Assembly (NCBI GenBank): GCA_904395865.1
Contig: CAJFNY010000007.1
Location: forward strand, 1 to 32,408
Source of the DNA: an uncultured Oscillospiraceae bacterium
GTDB taxonomy: Bacteria > Bacillota > Clostridia > Oscillospirales > Oscillospiraceae
Reading direction: 5' to 3'
Length of the DNA: 32,408 nucleotides
Numbering within the stretch: position 1 is the stretch's first letter; every line of letters begins with the position of its first letter. The notes below the pieces were generated by a model. It did not search any database. It worked only from the letters and a program-made list of their open reading frames with translations, and was not told where the DNA came from. The translations under genes and the position numbers were made by a program. This document shows, piece after piece, positions 7,648 through 15,043 of the stretch.

Positions 7648-8589
7648 ATGGGAAAGCGCATCGTCATCGCCCTGGGCGGGAACGCCCTGGGCAGCACCCT
7701 GCCGGAGCAGATGGCGGCGGTCAAAAAGACGGCCCGCGCCATCGTCGACCTGATTGAGGACGGCAACGACGTGGTCATCGCCCATGGCAACGGCCCGCAG
7801 GTGGGCATGATTCAGAAGGCCATGGCCGAGCTGACCCGCGCCGAGCCGGACAAGTACATCCCCTGCCCGCTTTCGGTCTGCGTGGCCATGAGCCAGGGCT
7901 ACATCGGCTACGACCTGCAGAACGCCCTGCGGGAGGAGCTGCTGGACCGCGGCATCCACAAGGGCGTCTCCACGGTGCTCACGCAGGTGGAAGTGGACCC
8001 GGAGGATCCGGCGTTCAGCAACCCCACCAAGCCCATCGGCGCCTTCATGACGAAGGCCGAGGCCGATCAGCTGGTGGCCGAGCGCGGCTACGACGTGGTG
8101 GAGGACGCCGGTCGGGGTTACCGCCGGGTGGTGGCCTCGCCGCAGCCCAAGGCCATCGTGGAGATCGAGTCCATCCGTGACATGGTCGAGGCCGGCCTGG
8201 TGGTGGTGGCCTGCGGCGGCGGCGGCATCCCCGTGTTCCGCACGGAGGGGCACCATCTAAAGGGCGCGGCCGCCGTCATCGACAAGGACTTCGCCTCCTG
8301 CGTCCTGGCCCAGTCCCTGGACGCCGACGCGCTGATCATTCTGACGGCCGTGGAAAAGGTGGCCATCCGCTACGGCAAGCCCGACCAGCAGTGGCTCGAC
8401 GAGCTGACGCCCGACGAGGCCGAGCAGTACGCGGCCGCCGGCGAGTTCGCCCCCGGCTCCATGCTGCCGAAGGTCCAGGCGGCCGTCCGGTTCGCCCGCT
8501 CCGGCCCCGGCCGCACGGCGCTGATCACGCTGCTGGAGAAGGCCCGCGACGGCATCGCCGGCCGCACCGGCACCCGCATCCACGCATAA
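7648..8589 (+). CDS. arcC: carbamate kinase
   Basis: 313 residues, standard for ArcC-type carbamate kinase, which makes ATP from carbamoyl phosphate and ADP, releasing ammonia and CO2. Landmarks: the N-terminal nucleotide/carbamoyl loop IALGGNALG (7-15), AHGNGPQVG (45-53), the flexible subdomain around KPIGAFMTKAEAD (128-140), ACGGGGIPV (188-196) and AVIDKDFASCVLA (209-221). GGGAGGAG precedes the ATG, and the gene begins 32 bases after ygeW. As the last gene of the operon it gives the predicted pathway its energy yield. No arginine deiminase (arcA) or ornithine transcarbamoylase is nearby, so the carbamoyl phosphate presumably comes from YgeW. Confidence 0.96.
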   Translation: MGKRIVIALGGNALGSTLPEQMAAVKKTARAIVDLIEDGNDVVIAHGNGPQVGMIQKAMAELTRAEPDKYIPCPLSVCVAMSQGYIGYDLQNALREELLDRGIHKGVSTVLTQVEVDPEDPAFSNPTKPIGAFMTKAEADQLVAERGYDVVEDAGRGYRRVVASPQPKAIVEIESIRDMVEAGLVVVACGGGGIPVFRTEGHHLKGAAAVIDKDFASCVLAQSLDADALIILTAVEKVAIRYGKPDQQWLDELTPDEAEQYAAAGEFAPGSMLPKVQAAVRFARSGPGRTALITLLEKARDGIAGRTGTRIHA

Positions 8590-8626
8590 TTCCGGGAGGG
8601 CTCCCGCCCTCCCGACCGGACACGAA

Positions 8627-8665
8627 AGGCCCGGCGCGCCCAATGAGCGCGCCGGGCCTGTTTTT
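8627..8665 (+). terminator. intrinsic terminator of ygeY-ygeW-arcC
   Basis: A perfect 13-bp GC-rich stem (8627-8639 with 8647-8659) is followed by GTTTTT. It lies between the converging arcC and ABC-transporter operons. The minus-strand tail (TTTCG) is weaker but may also work. Confidence 0.9.
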
Positions 8666-8675
8666 ACGTCTGCGG

Positions 8676-9446
8676 TCAGCCGTCTGCGGAGAGCACGGAG
8701 GCGCGGAGCTGGCGGGTGTAGGGGTCCTGCGGGTTCTGGATGACGGCCCGGGCCGCGCCGGCCTCCACCACCCGGCCCCGGTGCAGCACCATCACCCGGT
8801 CACAGAGGCTGTCCACCAGGGCCAGATCGTGGGAGATGAACAGCACCGCCATGGACATCTCCCGGGCCAGCCGGTGGATCAGCTCCACGATCTGCGCCTG
8901 CATGGAGACGTCCAGGGCGCTGGTGGCCTCGTCGCAGACGAGCAGCCGCGGCTTCACGGCCAGGGCCCGGGCGATGGCCGCCCGCTGGCACTCGCCGCCG
9001 CTGAGCTGGGACGGCAGCGCCGCGGCGTGGGCGGCCGTCAGACCGGCCTGCTCCAGGAGCCGCGCGACCTCCGCCGTCCGCCCCCGGCGGTCCAGGTCGG
9101 TGAAGTTCTCCAGCAGCTCGGCAATGCTGCGGCCCACCGGCAGCCGCGGATCGAAGGAGCCCGCCACGTCCTGAAAGACCATCTGCATTCGGCCGTAGCA
9201 GCGGCGCAGAGCCGCACCCCGGAGGCGGGTGATTTCCCGGCCGCAGAGCCGCAGCGTCCCGCTGTCCGGCTCCAGCAGGCGCATGACCACCCGGGCCAGC
9301 GTGCTCTTGCCCGAACCGCTCTCGCCCACCACGCCGAGGATCTCCCCGGCGGCCACCTGGCCGCTGACGTCCTCCAGGGCCTGGACTGCGCGGCCGTCGG
9401 CGAATGCCTTGCACAGATGCTCCATAATCAGCACCGGTTCAGCCAC
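8676..9446 (-). CDS. peptide/nickel-type ABC transporter ATPase, second subunit (DppF-like)
   Basis: 256 residues from a GTG at 9446 that overlaps the end of the preceding ATPase gene and has GGAGG upstream; an ATG seven codons later is the alternative. Walker A GESGSGKST (41-49), Q-loop near MQMVFQDVAGSFDPR, signature LSGGECQRAAIARAL, Walker B LLVCDEATSALD and switch His in FISHDL are all intact. The protein stops soon after the ATPase core and lacks the C-terminal oligopeptide (HPY) extension seen in its partner. Last gene of a five-gene importer operon. It powers uptake with the other ATPase at the cytoplasmic face. Confidence 0.9.
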   Translation of the reverse strand: MAEPVLIMEHLCKAFADGRAVQALEDVSGQVAAGEILGVVGESGSGKSTLARVVMRLLEPDSGTLRLCGREITRLRGAALRRCYGRMQMVFQDVAGSFDPRLPVGRSIAELLENFTDLDRRGRTAEVARLLEQAGLTAAHAAALPSQLSGGECQRAAIARALAVKPRLLVCDEATSALDVSMQAQIVELIHRLAREMSMAVLFISHDLALVDSLCDRVMVLHRGRVVEAGAARAVIQNPQDPYTRQLRASVLSADG

Positions 9447-10404
9447 GGTCCGTCGCCTCCTTCCAGCAGGCGGTCTGCTGGCCGCCGGCCGCCGGCCGCA
9501 GCACCGGCGGCCGCTCCCGGCAGGTGGCTTCCGCGCGGGGACATCGCGCCGCAAATTCGCACCCCGTCCGGACGGTGCCCGGCAGCGGCGGCTTGCCCGG
9601 CAGGCCCCGGGGCAGCCGGCCGGAAAAGTCCGGCACAGCGGCCAGCAGGGCCCGCGTGTACGGGTGGGCCGGGCGGGTCAGCACCTGCTCCCGGGTGCCG
9701 GATTCCACCAGCCGTCCGGCGTACATCACCGCCACCCGGTCAGCCATCCGGGCCACCACGCCCAGGTTGTGCGTCACCAGCAGGATGGCCGTCCCGCGGG
9801 CCGCCCGCAGCTCCAGCAGCTCCTCCACGACCCGGGCCTGGACCGTCACGTCCAGGGCGCTGGTGGGCTCGTCGGCCAGCAGCAGCTGCGGCTCCAGCAC
9901 CATGGCCAGGGCCAGGGCCACCCGCTGGGCCATGCCGCCGCTCAGCTGGAACGGATAGCTGTCCAGCAGCGCCTCCGGCTCCTCCAGGTGGAGCCGTGCC
10001 ATCTGCGCCGCGGCAATGGTATTGGCCTCCGCCCGCGTCACCGACCGGTGGGCCCGGAGGGCCTCGTAAAACTGCGTCCGGATCCGGCGGGACGGATTCA
10101 GCGTCTCGCCGGGATTCTGGTAAACGACGCCCAGCTGCTCGCCCCGCAGGCGGCGCAGCTCCCGGCCGCCGAGTGCCGCCAGATCCCGGCCGGCAAAGAC
10201 GATCCGCCCGCCGGCGATCCGCCCGTCCCGGCGCGGCAGCCGGAGGACGGCGTCCAGCAGAGTGCTCTTTCCGCAGCCGCTTTCGCCCACCACACCGAGG
10301 ATCTCTCCGGGCGCCACGGCCAGGGACACGCCCTGCAGCGCCGGGACGCCGCCGTACGTCACCTGCAGCTCCTCCACAGCCAGCAACGGTTGCTCGTTTC
10401 TCAT
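9439..10404 (-). CDS. peptide/nickel-type ABC transporter ATPase, first subunit (DppD-like)
   Basis: 321 residues from the ATG at 10404, just after the stop of the binding-protein gene; the frame continues upstream to 10437 only by overlapping that gene. Walker A GESGCGKST (40-48), signature LSGGMAQRVALALAM, Walker B LLLADEPTSALD and switch TVTHN-like VTHNLG are present. The C-terminus has the oligopeptide/dipeptide transporter extension, with the Cys-containing motif GCEFAARCPRAEATC that can bind an iron-sulfur cluster in relatives. The ribosome site (GTGAGG) is weak, consistent with translation coupled to the upstream gene, seven bases away. Confidence 0.9.
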   Translation of the reverse strand: MRNEQPLLAVEELQVTYGGVPALQGVSLAVAPGEILGVVGESGCGKSTLLDAVLRLPRRDGRIAGGRIVFAGRDLAALGGRELRRLRGEQLGVVYQNPGETLNPSRRIRTQFYEALRAHRSVTRAEANTIAAAQMARLHLEEPEALLDSYPFQLSGGMAQRVALALAMVLEPQLLLADEPTSALDVTVQARVVEELLELRAARGTAILLVTHNLGVVARMADRVAVMYAGRLVESGTREQVLTRPAHPYTRALLAAVPDFSGRLPRGLPGKPPLPGTVRTGCEFAARCPRAEATCRERPPVLRPAAGGQQTACWKEATDRG

Positions 10405-10411
10405 GGCCGCC

Positions 10412-11962
10412 TCACGCTGCGATGTCCGTATCGACATTGATCTGGTAGTAGTCGCTGGGATGGGGCTCCAGTCCTGTTACCGTCGCCTTCGTCACCAGCG
10501 ACATCTCCAGATGGTCCATGAAGCAGTACGCCTCGTCGTCCAGGGCCTGCTGCACGATCTCCGCCGCCAGCTCCGCCCGGCGGCCGGTGTCAAACTCGCT
10601 GTCCAGCTGCTCCAGCAGCGCCTGCACCTGCGGACTGTCGTAGTGGCCGAAGTTGGACCAGCCGTCGGCACCCATGACGGTGTTCAGGTACGAGGCCGGG
10701 TCGCCGGTGGGCAGCGTGACGAAGGCGTACGCCGCGATGTCGAACTGGTCGGCCCGCAGCAGGTCGTCGCACGACTCGCTGACGGTCACGTGGACGTCGA
10801 TGCCCACCTGCCGGCACTGGGACTGGAAGGCCGCCGACAGGGTCGGCAGCTCGGCGCGGCTGCTGTACGTCACCAGCTCAAAGCGCAGCGGCGCTCCGTC
10901 CAGATCCAGGATCCCGTCGCCGTCGGTGTCGGCGTAGCCCTCCTGGGTCAGCAGCGCCACGGCGCCGTCCACGTCGAAGCCCGTGGCCGTCAGCCCCTGG
11001 CTGTACGGCGTGTCCTCGGGGAAGCAGCCTGCGGCCGGCGCGCCGAAGCCGCTCATGGCCGTCTCGCCGTAGGCGGCCTTGTCCACGAGCATGCTCAGCG
11101 CCCGGCGGACGTTGATGTTGGCCAGATGCTCGTTGTGGAAATTGTAGTAGAGCTTGTAGATGCGGCTGGTGGCCACCGTCTGCATCTGATAGTCCGGGTC
11201 CCCCACGAAGAGGGCCTGCCCCTCGTACGCCATGCCGTAGGCTGCGTCGATCTCACCGGTCTGCATGGCCATGGTCAGCGCGTCCCGGTCCATGGTCCGG
11301 ATGCGGATGCTGGACAGCTTCGGCGTCCCGCCCCAGTACCCCTCGTACGGCACGACGACGGTCTCCTGGTCGGGTGTCACCGACGCCACCCGGTACGGGC
11401 CGGTGCCCACGGGGGCGTACAGGAAGTCCTCTGTGGCCGCCACGTCCAGAATGCAGGCGTACGGGTCGCAGAGGGCGTTGGGCAGAACGGGGTTCGGCTC
11501 CGTGGTGGTGATGCGGAGCGTCAGGCCGTCGGCCTCCATGGAGGCGATCCGCAGGTCCGTGGCCGCCCGGTCGTTCCGCGCCGCGGTCCGCTCCAGGCAG
11601 GCCTTCACGGCCGCGGCGTCCATGGGATTGCCGCTCTGGAAGGTGACACCCTCCCGGAGCGTCATCGTCCACGTCAGCTGATCCTCGGAGATGGAGTAGT
11701 CCGTCACGAGAAACGGCTCAGCCTCCAGCGTGTCCGTCAGCCGGAACAGCGTCTCGCCGACGCCGATGCGGATGCACGTCCAGCCCTGGTAGCCGTTGGC
11801 CGGGTCCATCGGTGCGCCGCCGGTTCCTGCGGTGGCGCCGAAGGTCAGCGTCTTTTCCCCGGTGTCCCCGGTCTCCGGGTCTGCCGCGCCGCCGCAGCCG
11901 GCCAGCAGTCCTGCCAGCATGGCCGTCAGGCAGACAGCAATGCTCCATTTTTTCAAAGTCAC
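10412..11962 (-). CDS. family-5 extracellular solute-binding lipoprotein
   Basis: 516 residues from a GTG at 11962; AAGGAG lies six bases upstream, whereas the GTG at 11971 would be too close. A lipoprotein signal (KKWSIAVCLTAMLAGLLAGC) puts the lipidated Cys near residue 23. The mature protein follows the DppA/NikA/OppA pattern: GVGETLFRL, WTMTLREGVTFQSGNPMDA, APVGTGPYRV, NINVRRALSMLVDK and GADGWSNFGHYDSP. Family-5 proteins bind peptides, nickel complexes or opines outside the membrane. Overall it resembles clostridial NikA-like members more than classical OppA, but the ligand cannot be read from sequence. An Asp-rich DTDGDGILDLDG insertion looks like an EF-hand-type calcium loop. Confidence 0.9.
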   Translation of the reverse strand: MTLKKWSIAVCLTAMLAGLLAGCGGAADPETGDTGEKTLTFGATAGTGGAPMDPANGYQGWTCIRIGVGETLFRLTDTLEAEPFLVTDYSISEDQLTWTMTLREGVTFQSGNPMDAAAVKACLERTAARNDRAATDLRIASMEADGLTLRITTTEPNPVLPNALCDPYACILDVAATEDFLYAPVGTGPYRVASVTPDQETVVVPYEGYWGGTPKLSSIRIRTMDRDALTMAMQTGEIDAAYGMAYEGQALFVGDPDYQMQTVATSRIYKLYYNFHNEHLANINVRRALSMLVDKAAYGETAMSGFGAPAAGCFPEDTPYSQGLTATGFDVDGAVALLTQEGYADTDGDGILDLDGAPLRFELVTYSSRAELPTLSAAFQSQCRQVGIDVHVTVSESCDDLLRADQFDIAAYAFVTLPTGDPASYLNTVMGADGWSNFGHYDSPQVQALLEQLDSEFDTGRRAELAAEIVQQALDDEAYCFMDHLEMSLVTKATVTGLEPHPSDYYQINVDTDIAA

Positions 11963-11988
11963 ACGGATCACTCCTTCTTACAATCCCG

Positions 11989-12810
11989 TCAGCCCTGCGG
12001 GTCCAGCACGTCCCGGATACTGTCCCCCAGCAGATTCGAGAGCACGACGGCCACGAACAGGAAGATGCCGGGGCAGAACACCAGGTTCGGATTCGTCTGC
12101 AGCAGGCTCCGGCCCTCGTTGAGCAGAACGCCCCACTCGGCCAGAGGCGCCTCCGCGCCCAGCCCGAGAAACGACAGGCTGGCCATCTCCAGAATGGTGC
12201 CGCCGACGTTCAGTGCGGCCGTAACGATCAGCACCCGCATGGCATTGGGCAGCACGTGGCGGAGGATGATCTTCCCGTGGCTGCTGCCGCTGATCCGGGC
12301 TGCCTGCAGGAAGCCCTCCTCCCGCAGGGCCAGCACGCGGCTGCGGGCCAGCCGGGCGTACTGGGTCCAGCCGGTGACGGACAGGGCGATGACCGCGTTG
12401 TCCATGCCGCTGCCCAGGAAGCCGGCCACGGCGATGCAGAGGATCATCCCCGGGAAGGCCAGCAGAATGTCCACCACCCGCATGACGACGGTGTCGAGCG
12501 CCCCGCCGAAGTAGCCGCAGAGCACGCCGATGAGGCTGCCGCCCAGGAAGGTCACGGCCACCACCAGCAGAGAGGCGTAAATGGTGGCCGGTGCGCCGGC
12601 CATGATGCGGGAGAGCAGGCAGCGGCCCAGGCCGTCGGTGCCCATGGGGTATTCCCAGCTGGGCGGCTGCCGGGCAATGGAGAGGTCTGCAAGATACGGG
12701 TCGTTGAGCGTCAGCAGCGGCGCTACGGCGGCCCACAGCAGGAACAGCCCCGCCAGGATACCCCAGACCATCAGCCGCCGGCGGGCGGCTCGATTACGGT
12801 TTCCGGTCAA
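11989..12810 (-). CDS. peptide/nickel-type ABC transporter permease (DppC-like)
   Basis: 273 residues. The best start is a TTG at 12810 with GAGAGGAGG nine bases upstream, overlapping the end of the preceding permease gene by 17 bases; an ATG at 12771 lacks a ribosome site. One N-terminal membrane segment (MVWGILAGLFLLWAAVAP) and about five more form the usual six-helix permease. The EAA loop is near RSRVLALREEGFLQAARISGSS, followed by HVLPNAM, which contacts the ATPase. The motif GTDGLGRCLLSRIMAGA after the first segment is diagnostic of the DppC/OppC/NikC group. It pairs with the DppB-like protein to form the membrane channel. Confidence 0.92.
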   Translation of the reverse strand: MTGNRNRAARRRLMVWGILAGLFLLWAAVAPLLTLNDPYLADLSIARQPPSWEYPMGTDGLGRCLLSRIMAGAPATIYASLLVVAVTFLGGSLIGVLCGYFGGALDTVVMRVVDILLAFPGMILCIAVAGFLGSGMDNAVIALSVTGWTQYARLARSRVLALREEGFLQAARISGSSHGKIILRHVLPNAMRVLIVTAALNVGGTILEMASLSFLGLGAEAPLAEWGVLLNEGRSLLQTNPNLVFCPGIFLFVAVVLSNLLGDSIRDVLDPQG

Positions 12811-13819
12811 GCTGCCCCGCCTCCTCTCTCCCGGCGTACCCGGTCTCCTGCAGGCGGATCCGGGGATCCGCCGCCCGATAGAGCAGGTCCGCCAGCAGAT
12901 TGATGACCACGAAGATCAGCGCCATCCACGCCACGAAACCCTGCACCACCGGATAATCCCGGTTGGAGATGGCCGTCATGACGACGTTCCCCAGGCCGGA
13001 GAGGGAGTAGATCCGCTCAATGACCGCCGTACCGCCCAGCAGGGAGCCGATGGTCATGGCCATGAGGGTAATCACCGTCAGCAGCGCGTTTTTCAGCACG
13101 TTGCACCAGAGAATCACCCGGGTGCTGACGCCGCGGGCCGCGGCGCCGCGGACGTAGCCCTTGCGCAGCTCCTCCAGCACCGCTGCGCGGATCTGCCGGA
13201 TGTACTTGCACGTCATGGCCGCGGCCAGCGTTACGGCCGGCAGCAGCAGCCCGCGGAAACTGGTGCCGTCGCTCAGAACCGGCAGCCACTCCAGCCGGAT
13301 GGAGAAGCAATACATTAAAATCAGCGCCAGAAAGAAGCCCGGGAGCGACACGCCCACAAATGTGCAGCCGCGGATCACGTAGTCCGTCAGCCGGTTTTGG
13401 CGGACAGCCGCCAGAATCCCCAGCGGAATGGCCAGCGCGAAGGTCAGGAGGCACGACAGGCCCGTCAGCCGCAGCGTCGTCGGCAGGGCGCGGAGCAGCA
13501 TGGTCAGCACCGGCTCATTCTGCGCGTACGAGATCCCCAGGTCGCCGCGGATGAAATTCCACAGCCATGTCCCGTACTGCACCAGGAACGGCTGGTCCAG
13601 CCCCATGCGGCTCCGAAGGCTTTCCAGCACCTCCGGATCGACGGGCATCCCCTGGGCGATCATCATCATCTCCGCCGGATCGTTGGGTGAGATATACATC
13701 AGGCTGAACGTGAGAAACGTCACACCCAGAAACACCGGAATCAGCCACAGGAGCCGCCGGAGGAGGTACCGCCCCATCGTGCCGTCCGACCGCAGGCGGG
13801 CAGCTCTGTGTTTACGCAT
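12794..13819 (-). CDS. peptide/nickel-type ABC transporter permease (DppB-like)
   Basis: 341 residues, usual for DppB/OppB/NikB. It begins after GGAAAGGA eight bases before the ATG; a second in-frame ATG at 13777 has no ribosome site. Six membrane segments are visible, the first being YLLRRLLWLIPVFLGVTFLTFSLMY, which is split here only by the family's typical start. DLGISYAQNEPV marks the periplasmic loop, and the EAA loop lies around RAAVLEELRKGYVRGAAARG. First gene of the operon permease-permease-binding protein-ATPase-ATPase, spaced by overlaps or gaps under 30 bases, so it is surely co-transcribed. Confidence 0.92.
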   Translation of the reverse strand: MRKHRAARLRSDGTMGRYLLRRLLWLIPVFLGVTFLTFSLMYISPNDPAEMMMIAQGMPVDPEVLESLRSRMGLDQPFLVQYGTWLWNFIRGDLGISYAQNEPVLTMLLRALPTTLRLTGLSCLLTFALAIPLGILAAVRQNRLTDYVIRGCTFVGVSLPGFFLALILMYCFSIRLEWLPVLSDGTSFRGLLLPAVTLAAAMTCKYIRQIRAAVLEELRKGYVRGAAARGVSTRVILWCNVLKNALLTVITLMAMTIGSLLGGTAVIERIYSLSGLGNVVMTAISNRDYPVVQGFVAWMALIFVVINLLADLLYRAADPRIRLQETGYAGREEAGQLDRKP

Positions 13820-14135
13820 GGTTTCCGTCCTTTCCCGCCGGCCACGCCGCCCGTTGCCGCGTCACAGCCGGACGCAGCGCCGTGATGCCGGCAGTCCCGA
13901 AAATCATTCCCGCAGAGCTCGGGAAATATCCCGTTTCCCAAAAGGCTCCGCCGGCAAAATTCGTCGTCTTGCATTATAAAGCATCCCCTCCCGCGTGGGA
14001 AGCCGGGTGGGGGGATATTTCCGCAGAAAAGCGGTAAATTTCGTACAGATGACGATTGTGATATTATTTTCTCAAAATTCGGCCTCTGCGCCCGGATTCG
14101 AGGCGCGGGGAATTATTTTCGGCCCGACAGCGGCG

Positions 14136-14160
14136 GCGGGATATCTTTAAGATATCCCGC
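14136..14160. repeat. perfect 25-base palindrome
   Basis: Twelve bases (14136-14147) are exactly complementary to 14149-14160 around a single central T. The core GGGATAT is shared with the half-sites at 13922 and 14012. No poly-U tail follows on either strand, so a protein-binding or mRNA-stability role fits better than simple termination. Confidence 0.7.
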
Positions 14161-14170
14161 CATGGGGAAC

Positions 14171-14196
14171 GGCGGCGTTCCTTCCGGAACGCCGCC
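14171..14196. terminator. 11-bp hairpin downstream of the Spo0A-domain gene
   Basis: GGCGGCGTTCC (14171-14181) pairs perfectly with 14186-14196 across a 4-base loop. It is the first strong stem after the Spo0A-domain gene stops at 14221. No U-run follows on the minus strand; on the plus strand TTTTT appears some 14 bases on. Terminator function is uncertain. Confidence 0.45.
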
Positions 14197-14220
14197 GATT
14201 TGGCCGCTTTTTGCGAAAAA

Positions 14221-14634
14221 TCAATTCGGAATTCCGAGGACACGCTCTGGAAAATCATCGCCGAACAGGGCCTCTGGTGCAGTCTCGGAAAAGGGCACAT
14301 GCGGAAGCAGCCCATACGTCAGAATGGCCAGAAGCTGCGCGGTACGGGGACGCCGAAGCAGCGCTCTGCCCGCCAGATGCTCCAGCGGCATGCGTCCCTG
14401 CTCCCAGATCACGCGGGCAGCGGTCCGGATGTTTCGCTCCACGGCCTTCCAATTCGTGTGGTACCGATCTGCCACTTCCGGATAGACGCGTTTCGTGACC
14501 TGCAGGAGCCGCTCCGGCTCCGCGATGCACAGGCAGACGGCGCAAGCCAGATAATGAAAGCCCGTATAGTTTTCCGTGACGCCGAGCCGATGCAGGAACC
14601 GAATCAGCCCAACCGGAGCTTCTATCTCACTCAT
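14221..14634 (-). CDS. stand-alone Spo0A C-terminal DNA-binding domain protein
   Basis: 137 residues that align throughout with the sigma-A-contacting, DNA-binding effector domain of Spo0A. The match includes IRFLHRLGVTENYTGFHYLACAV (Spo0A has a similar MHEIGVPAHIKGYxYLREAI), TKRVYPEVADRYHTNWKAVERNIRTAARVIWEQG (the VYPxIAxKYxTTPSRVERAIRHAIEVAW block that holds the recognition helix) and the C-terminal LLAILTYGLL. There is no receiver domain and no phospho-acceptor Asp. The recognition helix has TNWKAVERN where Spo0A has TTPSRVERA, so the DNA target may differ from the 0A box. It overlaps the upstream small HTH gene by ATGA. Function inferred: regulator of transcription, perhaps a sporulation modulator or a diverged local regulator. 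Confidence 0.85.
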   Translation of the reverse strand: MSEIEAPVGLIRFLHRLGVTENYTGFHYLACAVCLCIAEPERLLQVTKRVYPEVADRYHTNWKAVERNIRTAARVIWEQGRMPLEHLAGRALLRRPRTAQLLAILTYGLLPHVPFSETAPEALFGDDFPERVLGIPN

Positions 14635-14855
14635 GACCAGCGAACCTCCCGAAATGCTTCCGGACAGTCTGTCTCCACTTTGTTGATAATTTTGTCAATG
14701 GTTTTGGCTCTGGGATTTCCGGTCTCGTTCCGGTACAGGTACAGATTGGACAGCGCAATATCGAAGTCCAGCGCCATCTCACTGCAGGTCTTCTGCGTAT
14801 GCGCCTGGTACACGAGCAAGAGCTCCGAAATATAGTGAATGATCGCTTTCGCCAT
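14631..14855 (-). CDS. small helix-turn-helix protein (Cro/cI-like)
   Basis: 74 residues from the ATG at 14855, with AAAGGGG upstream; the longer open frame above it has no start signal. The order ELLLVYQAHTQKTCSEMALDFDIALSNLYLYRN followed by PRAKTIDKIINKVETD fits a minimal XRE-type fold: helix, turn, recognition helix, then the helix pair that normally reads KPSxxTLxKIAxAL. It has no partner domain. It is the first gene of a two-gene operon, translationally coupled to the Spo0A-domain gene, with a promoter at 14887-14916. It may act with that protein or repress the operon itself. Confidence 0.72.
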   Translation of the reverse strand: MAKAIIHYISELLLVYQAHTQKTCSEMALDFDIALSNLYLYRNETGNPRAKTIDKIINKVETDCPEAFREVRWS

Positions 14856-14886
14856 AAAATCGCCCCTTTGCACAAGATTTACTATG

Positions 14887-14916
14887 ATTATGGCAGAAAC
14901 GGTCGGATCCTGGCAA
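14887..14916 (-). promoter_or_regulatory. promoter of the small HTH/Spo0A-domain operon
   Basis: On the minus strand TTGCCA (complement at 14911-14916), an 18-base spacer and CATAAT (complement at 14887-14892), about 32 bases before the start codon. Confidence 0.6.
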
Positions 14917-14936
14917 CTCATATACAGGAATTTTTC

Positions 14937-14956
14937 CCAGAATAACCAAATTCTGG
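14937..14956. promoter_or_regulatory. candidate operator dyad
   Basis: CCAGAAT (14937-14943) and ATTCTGG (14950-14956) form a perfect 7-bp inverted repeat around six bases. It lies about 20 bases upstream of the -35 box of the HTH/Spo0A-domain operon. The size and symmetry suit a dimeric HTH protein. Confidence 0.45.
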
Positions 14957-14981
14957 AATTTTGGCCTTCCGATATGCCAAA

Positions 14982-15009
14982 CCCCCGGGTGGTTTGCACC
15001 ACTCGGGGG
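14982..15009 (-). terminator. terminator of the S-layer homology gene
   Basis: A 12-bp stem (14982-14993 with 14998-15009, one G-T pair) and a 4-base loop lie 35 bases past the stop codon. On the minus strand a short TTT follows. Moderately convincing. Confidence 0.65.
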
Positions 15010-15043
15010 CTGCTGCCATGCAGAACGCTATCGCCGGATCTCC

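Larger units (their letters stand above)
13820..14220. other. intergenic region without a gene, carrying dyads and a promoter
   Basis: No supportable gene lies in these 400 bases. On the minus strand TTCCCA (complement at 13996-14001), a 17-base spacer and a perfect TATAAT (complement at 13973-13978) form a likely promoter for the ABC importer. An inverted pair GGAAATATCCC (13922-13932) and GGGATATTTCC (14012-14022) flanks that promoter. Two strong dyads follow at 14136-14160 and 14171-14196. Confidence 0.6.

Noticed and set aside
7648-8589. Reading arcC as part of an arginine deiminase pathway
   Set aside because: No arcA, ornithine carbamoyltransferase or arginine/ornithine antiporter is present, and the operon partners are ygeY and ygeW.
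10412-11962. Naming the binding protein NikA
   Set aside because: Family 5 covers peptides, nickel complexes and opines; no ligand residue seen here settles it, so no symbol was given.
8391-12514. long plus-strand frames of 685 and 750 codons across the importer operon
   Set aside because: They cross several intact minus-strand genes with full ABC motifs, and are Pro/Arg/Ala-rich low-complexity shadows.
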